Below are positions 7,596 to 17,222 of a DNA stretch of 64,000 nucleotides, piece after piece. The stretch's first letter is position 1; each line of letters begins with the position of its first letter. The position numbers and the translations under genes are program-made. This DNA is from CAIWHR01 sp963709525 (GTDB lineage: Bacteria > Pseudomonadota > Gammaproteobacteria > Burkholderiales > Casimicrobiaceae): the NCBI GenBank assembly GCA_963709525.1, contig CAVPXB010000015.1, positions 1 to 64,000 of the forward strand, given 5' to 3'. Below the pieces are notes generated by a model. It did no database searches, had not been told where the DNA came from, and worked only from the letters and a program-made list of their open reading frames with translations.

Positions 7596-9026
7596 GTGGT
7601 TTTCGCATCGCCGATCTTTCTGTTCGCCTTCCTGCCGCTGATGCTGGCGGCCTACTACGCGGCGCCGCGAGCGGCGAGGAATCCGGTGCTGCTCGCCGGC
7701 AGCATCGTCTTCTACCTGTGGGGCGAGGGTCTGGGGCTGGCGCTCGTCGTCGCCTCGGTGCTCGCCAACTGGAGCTTCGGCCTCGGCATCAGCGCGAACG
7801 AGGGGCTTGCCCGGAGGCGCTGGCTGGCGACCGCGATCACCGTCAACCTGGGGACACTGGCCGTTTTCAAGTACGCCAATTTCGCCACGGCAAACCTCGA
7901 CGCCGTCGCGAAGACGCTCGGTTTCGCCGGCCTCGCCGCGACATCGATACCGTTGCCGCTCGGCATCTCGTTCTTCACCTTCCACGCGATCTCCTACGTC
8001 GTCGACGTGTACAAGCGCCGTGCGCGCGCCGAGCGCCGGCTCGCGGACTTCGCGCTCTACATCCTGCTGTTTCCGCAACTCATCGCGGGACCGATCATCC
8101 GCTGGCGCGACATCGCCACGCAGTTCGGGCAGCGAACGCATCGCACCGCCGATGTCGCCTATGGCATCCGGCGCTTCGTGCTCGGCCTCGGCAAGAAGGT
8201 CCTGATCGCCAACACGCTGGGGCAGGTGGCCGACCGGGTCTTCGCGCTGCCCGCCAGCGAACTGACGACGCCGCTCGCCTGGCTTGGTCTCGTCTGCTAC
8301 ACGCTGCAGATCTACTTCGATTTCTCGGGCTACTCGGACATGGCGATCGGACTCATGCGCATGTTCGGCTTCCGCATCCTCGAGAACTTCAACCTGCCCT
8401 ACATCGCCCAGTCGGTGCGCGAGTTCTGGCGGCGCTGGCACATCTCGCTGTCGAACTGGTTCCGCGATTACCTGTATGTGTCGCTGGGGGGAAACCGACG
8501 CGGCAGCGCGCGGTCCTGGGCCAACCTCGTCGTGGTCTTCCTGCTCTGCGGCCTGTGGCACGGCGCGTCATGGCCCTTTGTCGTCTGGGGCGCATGGCAT
8601 GGCTTCTTTCTCGTCGCCGAGCGGGCCGGACTCGATCGGGTGCTCGCGCGCATCGGCAGGCTTCGCCACGCCTACGCGCTCGCTGCCGTCATGGGCGGGT
8701 GGGTGCTGTTCCGCTGCGAAACACTGCCGCAGGCAGGATCATTCTTCGCCGCGCTCGCGGGTTGGACCGGAGGCGACTCCGGGCGGCAGCCGCTCCTGCA
8801 GCACCTTGATCCGTTGCTCGCAACAGCGCTGGTTGCTGCGATCCTTGGCGCCAGCGCACTCCCGCGGCGGATCGGCGCGCTGCGCGATGCCATCGCGTCC
8901 GGGGGCGGACTGCCCGCGGCGCTGGTGCTGAGCGCCGAACTGGGGTGGCTGGCGGCGGTCGGCATCGGCGCCGGCGCGTGGCTTGCGGCGGGCACCTACA
9001 ACCCGTTCATCTACTTCCGTTTTTGA
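7596..9026 (+). CDS. MBOAT O-acyltransferase, AlgI-like
   Basis: A 476-residue polytopic inner-membrane protein of the MBOAT family resembling AlgI, which passes acetyl groups across the membrane for polysaccharide O-acetylation. About ten hydrophobic segments are present. The conserved core YFDFSGYSDMAIG (near residue 250) and REFWRRWHISLSNWFRDYLY, and the catalytic histidine in LCGLWHGASW, are all there. The start is GTG 7596, close behind xthA. The next gene encodes an AlgX/AlgJ-like periplasmic partner two bases downstream. No alginate or other polymer synthase is nearby, so the acetylated substrate is unknown. Confidence 0.88.
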   Translation: MVFASPIFLFAFLPLMLAAYYAAPRAARNPVLLAGSIVFYLWGEGLGLALVVASVLANWSFGLGISANEGLARRRWLATAITVNLGTLAVFKYANFATANLDAVAKTLGFAGLAATSIPLPLGISFFTFHAISYVVDVYKRRARAERRLADFALYILLFPQLIAGPIIRWRDIATQFGQRTHRTADVAYGIRRFVLGLGKKVLIANTLGQVADRVFALPASELTTPLAWLGLVCYTLQIYFDFSGYSDMAIGLMRMFGFRILENFNLPYIAQSVREFWRRWHISLSNWFRDYLYVSLGGNRRGSARSWANLVVVFLLCGLWHGASWPFVVWGAWHGFFLVAERAGLDRVLARIGRLRHAYALAAVMGGWVLFRCETLPQAGSFFAALAGWTGGDSGRQPLLQHLDPLLATALVAAILGASALPRRIGALRDAIASGGGLPAALVLSAELGWLAAVGIGAGAWLAAGTYNPFIYFRF

Positions 9027-9028
9027 CG

Positions 9029-10225
9029 ATGATGAAGCCGCCGATCGAAGACCCGCTCGCGCTGCCGCCGGTGCCGCCCGAGGCCGTGGCAGACCATCCG
9101 CGTCGGGACCGATTGCTGGTGGCGTTGTTCGCGCTCGCCATTGCGCTGCCCTTCGCCGGCGCCATGGGCAAGCGTCACCTCACCACCACGGCATTCGAAA
9201 ACCGTACCGCCGCGCCCTGGCCGCTGCCGCCTGCCGATGCAAATTCGATGCGGGCGTGGCCGCCGGCATTCGAGCAGGCGTTTGCCGATCGCTTCGGCGG
9301 GCGCGATCGACTGATCGCCACGCACCACGCCATCAAGGCGCTGGGCTTTGGCGTGTCCCCGGTCGACAAGGTGCTGATCGGCAGCCAGGGCTGGCTCTAT
9401 TTCAAGGGCGAGGACGGCAAGGCAATCGATCGCGATTGGCGAAGCGTCCATCCTTACGCCGACGACGAGCCCCGGCGCGTCGCCGCCGAGTTCAAACGCC
9501 GTCACGACTGGCTCTCGTCCCGGGGCATCGCCTATGTGGTGATGATCGTTCCCGACAAGGCGACGATCTACCCCGAGCACCTCCCTTCGTGGGTGCGCCA
9601 GGCCACCCCGGTGACGCGGCTCGACCGCCTGTACATCGCGCTGGGCGCCTACCCCGAGATCACCGCACTCGACCTGCGACCCGCATTGCGCGCGGCCAAG
9701 TCGCAGCAGCGCCTCTATTTCAAGACCGACTCGCACTGGAATTACGCCGGCGCGACCGTGGGCTACGAGACGCTGATGAGGGCCCTGCGGGCACCGCGCG
9801 GGCAGCTGCCCTTCGTACCCGCCGAACGGCCGCCGTACCGACGCGGCGAGGACGTCTACAGCGGCGATCTCGCCCACATGCTGGGTTTGCCCCGGCAATT
9901 CGAGGAAGACGACGTCGCGCCTCTCGGCAAGGTGCTCGCCAACGCCTCGGCGCGCTGCGCGCGGCATCTCGACGCGCCCTCCCCCGGCGCGCCGCAGACG
10001 GGCCGCGAGACCTACGAGTGCCCGCGTCCCGGGCCGCGCGCGCTGCTGCTGCGCGATTCGATGGGCATCGCGCTCGTACCGCCCCTGGTCGAGAACTTCT
10101 CGCGCACGCTGGTTCTTTCGACACGCCGTCTCGACCCGGCGCTGGTCATCGCCGAGCAGCCCGACATCGTGATCGAGGAGTTGGTCGAGCGCACGCTGCA
10201 CGCGCCGCTCGCGTTCCCCATGTAG
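9029..10225 (+). CDS. AlgX/AlgJ-like SGNH acetyltransferase
   Basis: A 398-residue protein with one N-terminal membrane anchor (LLVALFALAIALPFAGA, about residues 28-45) and a periplasmic SGNH-type domain like AlgJ/AlgX. The catalytic Asp-His pair is in KTDSHWNYAGA (about 232-242) and the serine in LLRDSMGIAL near 350. In alginate systems such proteins transfer acetyl groups delivered by AlgI to the polymer. It starts two bases after the MBOAT stop, so the two act as a pair. It is convergent with ntrC. Confidence 0.83.
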   Translation: MMKPPIEDPLALPPVPPEAVADHPRRDRLLVALFALAIALPFAGAMGKRHLTTTAFENRTAAPWPLPPADANSMRAWPPAFEQAFADRFGGRDRLIATHHAIKALGFGVSPVDKVLIGSQGWLYFKGEDGKAIDRDWRSVHPYADDEPRRVAAEFKRRHDWLSSRGIAYVVMIVPDKATIYPEHLPSWVRQATPVTRLDRLYIALGAYPEITALDLRPALRAAKSQQRLYFKTDSHWNYAGATVGYETLMRALRAPRGQLPFVPAERPPYRRGEDVYSGDLAHMLGLPRQFEEDDVAPLGKVLANASARCARHLDAPSPGAPQTGRETYECPRPGPRALLLRDSMGIALVPPLVENFSRTLVLSTRRLDPALVIAEQPDIVIEELVERTLHAPLAFPM

Positions 10226-10300
10226 CCTGGGACCTGTTGCTCCGGCACGGTGACGCGTGAAGTTCCGTTCGGTTCAATCGGATCCATTCCGGATCAACAG

Positions 10301-11770
<1,470 letters not shown>

Positions 11771-11786
11771 TCGGTTTCCGGACAGG

Positions 11787-12887
11787 TTAACCGCCGCCGC
11801 GGCCGTGCTCGAGCGGCAACAGGATCGTGAAGACGGTGCGCCCAGGCACGCTGTCGCACTCGATGCTGCCGTGGTGCTGGGCCACGAACGTCTGGGCAAT
11901 GGTGAGGCCAAGGCCGCTGCCGCCCTCGCGGCCGGACACCAGCGGGTAGAAGATCTTGTCGCGAATCGTCTCCGGCACCCCGGGGCCGTTGTCAGCGATC
12001 CCGACGGCCAGCGCCAGGCGATAGCGTTTCCTGGCCAGGGTCACATAGCGTGCAACGCGCGTCGTCAGGCGAATTTGCGGTCCCGCGGTGGTGCCGACCA
12101 GCGCCTGCGCGGCGTTGCGCACGATGTTGAGGACCGCCTGTGTCAACTGCTCGGGGTCGGCGTCGAATTCCGGCAGGCTGGTGTCGAAATCGGCGACGAT
12201 GGCAACCTGCGGAAACTCAGCCTGCACGACACCCTTGACCCGCACCAGGATCTCGTGGATGTTCATGCGCCGGTAAGCCGGCAGGCGATGCGGCGTGAGC
12301 AGGCGGTTCACCAGCGACTGCAGGCGATCGGCTTCGCCGATGATCACCTGCGTGTACTCGATCAAGTGCGGCCGGTCGAGTTCGCGTTCCAGCAGTTGCG
12401 CGGCACCGCGGATGCCGCCCAGCGGGTTCTTGATTTCGTGCGCAAGGCTCCTTATCAGCTCGCGATTCGCCTGCTGCTGCTCGAGCCGGCGCTCCTCGCG
12501 GGCGATCTTGAGCTGCTGGTCGATGTGACGGAACTCGAGCATCAGCGATGCCGAATTGACTTCGACCGGCGATACCGTGCAGGTCAGATGAAGCTTCGGC
12601 TTGCCGTTGACGGCGAGTTCGAGTTCCTGCTCGGTATAGGACGTGCCGCTGGCCACCGCCTTGCCGATCGCTGCGACGAGCATCGAGGCATCGACGAAAA
12701 CCGACGCGGGCCTCTGGCCGAGCAACTGCTTCTTGGAGAGTTCGAGCAGATTCTCGGCCGCAGGATTGGCGTAGACGACGGTGAGCGCCGAATCGAGCAG
12801 CAGCACCGCGGTCGCGAGCAGCTCCAGACCGGGATACGCGCCTCTTGTATCGGGCAAGTCGAGCGGGGGTGGAAAGCCGAGTTTCAT
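11787..12887 (-). CDS. ntrB: Nitrogen sensor kinase/phosphatase NtrB
   Basis: A 366-residue cytosolic histidine kinase: PAS domain (about 25-125), dimerisation/phosphoacceptor region with SLAHEIKNPLGGIRGAAQLL (about residue 160) and a C-terminal ATPase domain with the N box NIVRNAAQAL, IADNGPGVP and GSGLGLTIAQTF. It phosphorylates NtrC under nitrogen limitation and, with PII, dephosphorylates it in excess. ATG 12887 starts MKLGFPP at the normal distance before the PAS domain. It forms an operon with ntrC and sits downstream of the DUF4124 gene and glnA on the same strand. Confidence 0.94.
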   Translation of the reverse strand: MKLGFPPPLDLPDTRGAYPGLELLATAVLLLDSALTVVYANPAAENLLELSKKQLLGQRPASVFVDASMLVAAIGKAVASGTSYTEQELELAVNGKPKLHLTCTVSPVEVNSASLMLEFRHIDQQLKIAREERRLEQQQANRELIRSLAHEIKNPLGGIRGAAQLLERELDRPHLIEYTQVIIGEADRLQSLVNRLLTPHRLPAYRRMNIHEILVRVKGVVQAEFPQVAIVADFDTSLPEFDADPEQLTQAVLNIVRNAAQALVGTTAGPQIRLTTRVARYVTLARKRYRLALAVGIADNGPGVPETIRDKIFYPLVSGREGGSGLGLTIAQTFVAQHHGSIECDSVPGRTVFTILLPLEHGRGGG

Positions 12888-13016
12888 GACACCACGGGGT
12901 GGCTTTCGCCGCCGGCAGGAGAACGGATGATCAACAATCCCTAGCAAGTTCTGCGCCGCAGGATGCGCGTGCGCGTTCCTGAGGCAGCGAAATGCCGCGT
13001 GCGGTCGCCCGCCACG

Positions 13017-13562
13017 TCATTTGATGGTCGTGAGTTCCTTTTTCAGCGCTTCGATGTTCTTTTCGTGAACACCGACCGACTGCCGCAAACGCGCGATGCG
13101 CTGGCGGTATTTTTCGGCGTCGGCCCGTTCCTCCGGCAGCGGTGCCGGCGCCCCGTCGGCGTAGGCAGTTCGCGCTTCGACCAGCAGCTTTTCCTCGGCG
13201 CTGAGTTCATCGGCCAGCACGCGGCGGCGCATGTCGTCGCGGCCCTTTTGCGTCTCGGCATCGATGCGCGGAAAGCCGGGAGGGGTGGGCGCCGCCTTGG
13301 ACGCGGCGGTTCCACCGGTCGTCTTGCGGGGGGCTTCTTCTCCATTTGCGCACGACAGCTGGCGCCAGGATTTGTCCGGCGCGACGTTCGTGTAATGGAC
13401 ATTGCCGGCCGGGTCGACGTATTTGCAAATGCTGGCGTGGGCCGCGTCGAATGCCGCAAGCGCTACGCACGCAAGGACGCCCGCGGCGATGCGCCGCACC
13501 TCGCACCGCGATCGTGCGCCGGCGCACCAACTGCCGACAGCGAGAGAAGCCGTGAACTCCAT
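13017..13562 (-). CDS. DUF4124 domain exported protein
   Basis: A 181-residue exported protein with a signal peptide (about residues 20-45, ending in DAAHAS), a DUF4124 domain immediately after (ICKYVDPAGNVHYTN) and a charged C-terminal part with coiled-coil character (ADAEKYRQRIARLRQSVGVHEKNIEALKKEL, quoted here as a region near residues 145-180 rather than a motif). DUF4124 proteins are common in beta- and gammaproteobacteria, frequently between glnA and ntrB; their role is not known. ATG 13562 is used; a TTG six bases earlier is possible. Confidence 0.8.
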   Translation of the reverse strand: MEFTASLAVGSWCAGARSRCEVRRIAAGVLACVALAAFDAAHASICKYVDPAGNVHYTNVAPDKSWRQLSCANGEEAPRKTTGGTAASKAAPTPPGFPRIDAETQKGRDDMRRRVLADELSAEEKLLVEARTAYADGAPAPLPEERADAEKYRQRIARLRQSVGVHEKNIEALKKELTTIK

Positions 13563-13591
13563 ACGCAACGAGTGTAGGTGAACGGGGGGGT

Positions 13592-13624
13592 AAACAAAAG
13601 GGGCGGGTTCTTCCCCCGCCCCCG
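13592..13624 (-). terminator. Intrinsic terminator after glnA
   Basis: On the minus strand GGGGCGGG, a short loop, CCCGCCCC and then TTTTGTTT. It lies 37 bases beyond the glnA stop, so most glnA transcripts should end here and ntrBC would be expressed at a lower level or from its own promoter. Confidence 0.75.
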
Positions 13625-13660
13625 CCTCTCACTCGAGAACGCGCGCGCGGCGCGTCCGGT

Positions 13661-15073
13661 TTACAGGCTGTAGTACATGTCGAATTCGACCGGATGCGTC
13701 GTCATCCGGAAGCGGGTGACCTCTTCCATCTTGAGGCCGATGTAGGCGTCGATCATGTCGTCGGTGAACACGCCGCCCTTCGTGAGGAAGGCGCGGTCAC
13801 GGTCGAGATGATCGAGCGCCTCGTCGAGGGACGCGCAGGGATGCGGCACCTTCGCTGCCTCTTCCGGCTCGAGGTCGTAGAGGTTCTTGTCCATCGGATC
13901 GCCCGGATGAATCTTGTTCTGCACCCCATCGAGCCCTGCCATCAGCATCGCCGAGAACGCGAGGTACGGGTTTGCGGTCGGATCGGGGAAACGCACTTCG
14001 ATGCGCCGGCCCTTCGGGTTCGGCACATAGGGAATGCGGATCGCCGCCGACCGGTTGCGCGCCGAATACGCGAGGTTGATCGGCGCTTCGAAGCCCGGCA
14101 CAAGCCGCTTGTAGGAATTCGTTCCGGGATTGGTTATTGCGTTCAGGGCCTTCGCGTGCTTGATGACGCCGCCGATGTAGTAGAGCGCGAACTCCGATAG
14201 CCCCGCATAGCCGTCGCCGGCGAACAGGTTCTTGCCGTCCTTCCAGATCGACTGATGCACATGCATGCCCGAGCCGTTGTCGCCGACGATGGGCTTGGGC
14301 ATGAAGGTCGCCGTCTTGCCGTAGGCGTGCGCGGTGTTGTGAATGGCGTACTTCATCATCTGCAGCCAGTCGGCGCGCTTGACCAGCGTCTCGTATTTGG
14401 TGCCGATCTCGCACTGGCCGGCGTTCGCGACTTCATGGTGATGAACTTCGACTTCGACGCCCATCTGTTCCAGGGCGAGACATATGGCCGAGCGGACATC
14501 CTGGAGCTGATCGACCGGCGGCACGGGGAAATAGCCCCCCTTGACGGTAGGGCGGTGCCCCATGTTGCCGCCCTCGAACTTCTCGGCAGTCGACCACGCC
14601 GCTTCCTGCGAGAAAACCTTGCAGTAGCTGCCGGACATGTCGACCGACCACTCGACGGCATCGAAGATGAAGAACTCGGGTTCGGGTCCGAAGTAGGCGG
14701 TGTCGCCGAGACCGGTCGACTTGAGATAGGCCTCGGCGCGGCGGGCCAGCGAACGCGGGTCGCGCTCGTAGCCCTTGCCGTCGGCGGGTTCGACGACGTC
14801 GCAGGTCAGGATCAGCGTCGTCTCGTCCATGAACGGGTCGATGTAGGCGGTATTCGCATCCGGCATCAGCAGCATGTCGGAGGCTTGGATTCCCTTCCAG
14901 CCGGCAATTGAAGAACCGTCGAACGCGTGGCCGTTCTCGAACTTGTCCGCGGTGAATTGCTTGGTCGGCACCGTGACGTGCTGCTCCTTGCCGCGGGTGT
15001 CGGTGAACCGGAAATCGACGAACTTGACCTCGTTGTCCTTGACCAACTTGAGGACGTCGGCGGGGGTCTTCAT
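13661..15073 (-). CDS. glnA: Glutamine synthetase type I
   Basis: A 470-residue GSI-beta enzyme joining ammonia and glutamate with ATP to give glutamine. Hallmarks are DGSSIAGW near residue 52, the metal/ATP site segments PEPEFFIFD and GSGMHVHQS, the NPGTNSYKRL segment and the adenylylation tyrosine in KNLYDLEP near 400, which indicates control by GlnE. Length is exactly that of enteric GlnA. ATG 15073 has a TCAGGAGAA ribosome-binding site. A sigma54 promoter and two NtrC sites lie upstream, and ntrBC lies downstream. Confidence 0.97.
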   Translation of the reverse strand: MKTPADVLKLVKDNEVKFVDFRFTDTRGKEQHVTVPTKQFTADKFENGHAFDGSSIAGWKGIQASDMLLMPDANTAYIDPFMDETTLILTCDVVEPADGKGYERDPRSLARRAEAYLKSTGLGDTAYFGPEPEFFIFDAVEWSVDMSGSYCKVFSQEAAWSTAEKFEGGNMGHRPTVKGGYFPVPPVDQLQDVRSAICLALEQMGVEVEVHHHEVANAGQCEIGTKYETLVKRADWLQMMKYAIHNTAHAYGKTATFMPKPIVGDNGSGMHVHQSIWKDGKNLFAGDGYAGLSEFALYYIGGVIKHAKALNAITNPGTNSYKRLVPGFEAPINLAYSARNRSAAIRIPYVPNPKGRRIEVRFPDPTANPYLAFSAMLMAGLDGVQNKIHPGDPMDKNLYDLEPEEAAKVPHPCASLDEALDHLDRDRAFLTKGGVFTDDMIDAYIGLKMEEVTRFRMTTHPVEFDMYYSL

Positions 15074-15143
15074 TGCATTCTCCTGAGGGAAATCTAAGAA
15101 AGGGGGCGAAATCGAAGCGCTGCAAAGATACAGGCAATTCCTT

Positions 15144-15159
15144 AGCGAGAACTATGCCA
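15144..15159 (-). promoter_or_regulatory. glnA sigma54 (-24/-12) promoter
   Basis: Read on the minus strand TGGCATAGTTCTCGCT: the -24 element TGGCA and -12 element TCGC with exactly ten bases between the invariant GG and GC, one mismatch to the -12 consensus TTGC. Transcription would start near 15133, about 60 bases before the glnA ATG. Confidence 0.75.
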
Positions 15160-15230
15160 TAGAAGGCGCTGCCTGAACTCCCTGTTTGGAAAGGGACATT
15201 CCCCAGTTCAGAGCATGATTCGGCCCACGA

Positions 15231-15247
15231 CGCACTCGTTTGGCGCG
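15231..15247 (-). promoter_or_regulatory. NtrC site, promoter-proximal
   Basis: CGCACT-n5-GGCGCG matches the NtrC palindrome TGCACY-n5-GGTGCA except at the outer bases and one inner base. Its centre is about 106 bases upstream of the predicted glnA start, where the proximal NtrC site lies in enteric glnA. Confidence 0.65.
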
Positions 15248-15261
15248 CGCCTCCCGTCGAA

Positions 15262-15278
15262 TGGTCCAGTATGGTGCA
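15262..15278 (-). promoter_or_regulatory. NtrC site, promoter-distal
   Basis: TGCACC-n5-GGACCA on the minus strand: a perfect left half-site and a right half-site with two mismatches. The centre is 31 bases (three helical turns) from the proximal site and about 137 bases from the predicted start, allowing cooperative NtrC binding and hexamer formation on one DNA face. Confidence 0.65.
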
Positions 15279-15285
15279 ACGACGG

Positions 15286-16188
15286 TCAGGGGTAAAAGGC
15301 GTAGAGCCGGTAACCCGCCTGCGTGGTCGCGCTGGCGTCGATGAACAACTTGATCGGCGCCTCGGTGTTCGGCGCGATTCCGGCGACGACGTCAGCGGTA
15401 CCGCCCGCATAATCGGCGGGCGCGAGCGCACGGCGAGCCACGACCTGATCCTGGGCGTCGGTCAGCGTGAGTTCCAGGTGGGGGTACGCCAGAGGCCACG
15501 TCGAGCGGTTGCGCAGCGTCGCCGTCAGGACAAGCAGGCCCCGATGCGCGGGATCGGCCTGCAGATCGGATGCGTCGATCGACAGCGCGCCGCCGTTGTC
15601 GCCGTCGCGCAACGGGCTGATCGCGCATCCGAGCACGGCACAGGCCTTCGCCAGCGCCGGCTTGGCTGCGGGTACGTGCGCCGCCAGATAGTCGCGAAAG
15701 TGGAATGTTGCCTGCGCGATCAAAGCGACAAGCAGCAACGGCAGGGCGATCGCGCTCGCCTTGTCCAGCGACTCCAGCAGCCGGGCCCCGCGCCGCGGGG
15801 CGAAACGGTTCTCCCATGCCCGCGCGTCGGCGCCTGCGGAGCCGGTGGGAGCCGCCTCGGCCTCCGTGATCGCCGGCACCGTCACGGCGGCTGCGGGGGG
15901 CGCCCCGGCGCCGTCCGCGCCCGGTGCCTCGACGGACTCCGGGACCGGCGCGGGCGCCAACGCGGCTGCGCTGCGCAGCGTCACGGTCGGCGGCCCCAGC
16001 GCGGTCTCAGCGTCGGCGGACGCGTCGGACACCCGCTGCGGTGCCAAAGAAATAATCGCTTCATTGCCGTCGAAGACGTTCTTGCAGTGTCCGCAACGAA
16101 CCTGCCCGCCGCGAATCGCCAGTTGCTGCGGCGTCACGCGGAAGATCGTCTTGCAACCAGGGCAGCGGGTGTACTTTTCGTCGGGCAT
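15286..16188 (-). CDS. MJ0042 zinc-ribbon, DUF3426 membrane protein
   Basis: A 300-residue protein with an N-terminal MJ0042-type zinc ribbon (CPGCKTIF and CGHCKNVF, cysteines near residues 8-31), a proline/alanine-rich linker, one membrane segment (AIALPLLLVALIAQATF, about 165-182) and a DUF3426 extracytoplasmic domain. This architecture follows prmA in many betaproteobacteria; its function is unknown, with a regulatory or envelope role often guessed. ATG 16188 begins at the zinc ribbon, 58 bases after the prmA stop. Confidence 0.85.
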   Translation of the reverse strand: MPDEKYTRCPGCKTIFRVTPQQLAIRGGQVRCGHCKNVFDGNEAIISLAPQRVSDASADAETALGPPTVTLRSAAALAPAPVPESVEAPGADGAGAPPAAAVTVPAITEAEAAPTGSAGADARAWENRFAPRRGARLLESLDKASAIALPLLLVALIAQATFHFRDYLAAHVPAAKPALAKACAVLGCAISPLRDGDNGGALSIDASDLQADPAHRGLLVLTATLRNRSTWPLAYPHLELTLTDAQDQVVARRALAPADYAGGTADVVAGIAPNTEAPIKLFIDASATTQAGYRLYAFYP

Positions 16189-16246
16189 CTGGGGTCGTCC
16201 CGACCGTAGCGATCCTGAACGGCCGGCGGGTGGCGGGGGGAGGGCT

Positions 16247-17158
16247 TCAGACCGCGACGGTGCCGAGGCGCGTTCCCGCCAGCGCAACCCAGCCGTCTTC
16301 CGAATCCCACACTTCCATCTTAAACCAATCGCAGTACGCCGCGAGGACCTCGGCGGTCTGGAGTTCGAGAACACCGGATAGAACGATACGTCCACCCGGG
16401 CGCACCCGGCGCGAGAGCGCAGGCGCCAGCAGTCGCAACGGATTGGCGAGTATGTTCGCCACCACCACGTCGAAGGGCGCGGGCGCGACGGCGGCGAGTG
16501 CGTCGGCATGCACGAAAGCCGCCGCCGCCCCATTGGCCTTGGCGTTGGCGACGCTGGCGAGAATGGCCTGCGCATCGACGTCGGTGCCCACGACCTCGCG
16601 GGCACCGAGCTTTGCTGCCGCGATGGCCAGGATGCCGGAGCCGCAACCGTAATCGAGGACGGTTTCGCCAGCGCGCAGTTCGCTCGCGAGCCAGCGCAGG
16701 CAAAGGGCCGTGGTCGGATGCGACCCGGTGCCGAACGCAAGCCCGGGATCCAGCGCGATATTGATCGCTGCGGGATCCGGTGGCGCACACCACGAGGGCA
16801 CGATCCAGAGTCCGGCAGCGATTTCGATCGGCGCGAATTGCGCCTGCGTCTTGCGCACCCAATCCTCATCCGCGAGCTCGCCGAGGGCGAAAGCGGGAAT
16901 TGCCGCGCCAACGTCCTCTGCGGCAGCCTCCAGGGCGGCGCGCGCATCCGCAGCGGACGGGAACAAGGCCGTCAGCGAGCTTGCCGGCCAGCGGCGATCG
17001 GCCTCTTGCCCCGGCTCGCCGTACAGCGCGATCTCGTCCATCGTCCCGGCCCGCGAATCCGCGACATCGACGGACAACGCGCCGGCCTCGAGCAAGGCAT
17101 CGCCCCACGCATCGGCGTGCGCGGCATCGGTATCGAAACAAAGCACGAGGTAGCTCAT
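16247..17158 (-). CDS. prmA: Ribosomal protein L11 methyltransferase
   Basis: A 303-residue SAM-dependent methyltransferase that trimethylates ribosomal protein L11. The N-terminal substrate-binding domain (about 1-55) is joined to a Rossmann domain with FGTGSHPTTALCLRWL, the SAM motif VLDYGCGSGILAIAA and the catalytic-region NILANPLRLLAP. Length is normal. ATG 17158 gives the usual short start before the substrate domain. It lies 64 bases after accC in the order typical of betaproteobacteria. Confidence 0.95.
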   Translation of the reverse strand: MSYLVLCFDTDAAHADAWGDALLEAGALSVDVADSRAGTMDEIALYGEPGQEADRRWPASSLTALFPSAADARAALEAAAEDVGAAIPAFALGELADEDWVRKTQAQFAPIEIAAGLWIVPSWCAPPDPAAINIALDPGLAFGTGSHPTTALCLRWLASELRAGETVLDYGCGSGILAIAAAKLGAREVVGTDVDAQAILASVANAKANGAAAAFVHADALAAVAPAPFDVVVANILANPLRLLAPALSRRVRPGGRIVLSGVLELQTAEVLAAYCDWFKMEVWDSEDGWVALAGTRLGTVAV

Positions 17159-17222
17159 CGGGCGCACCGGCCAGGGCGCTGGTGCGCGACGTCCCGGCGC
17201 GCGGCAACAGCGTGCCCCGCGG

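Noticed and set aside
15120..15137. Second sigma54-like element (TTGCCTGTATCTTTGCA on the minus strand)
   Set aside because: The -24 GG is GC and the match is poorer than the 15144-15159 element, although the spacing fits.
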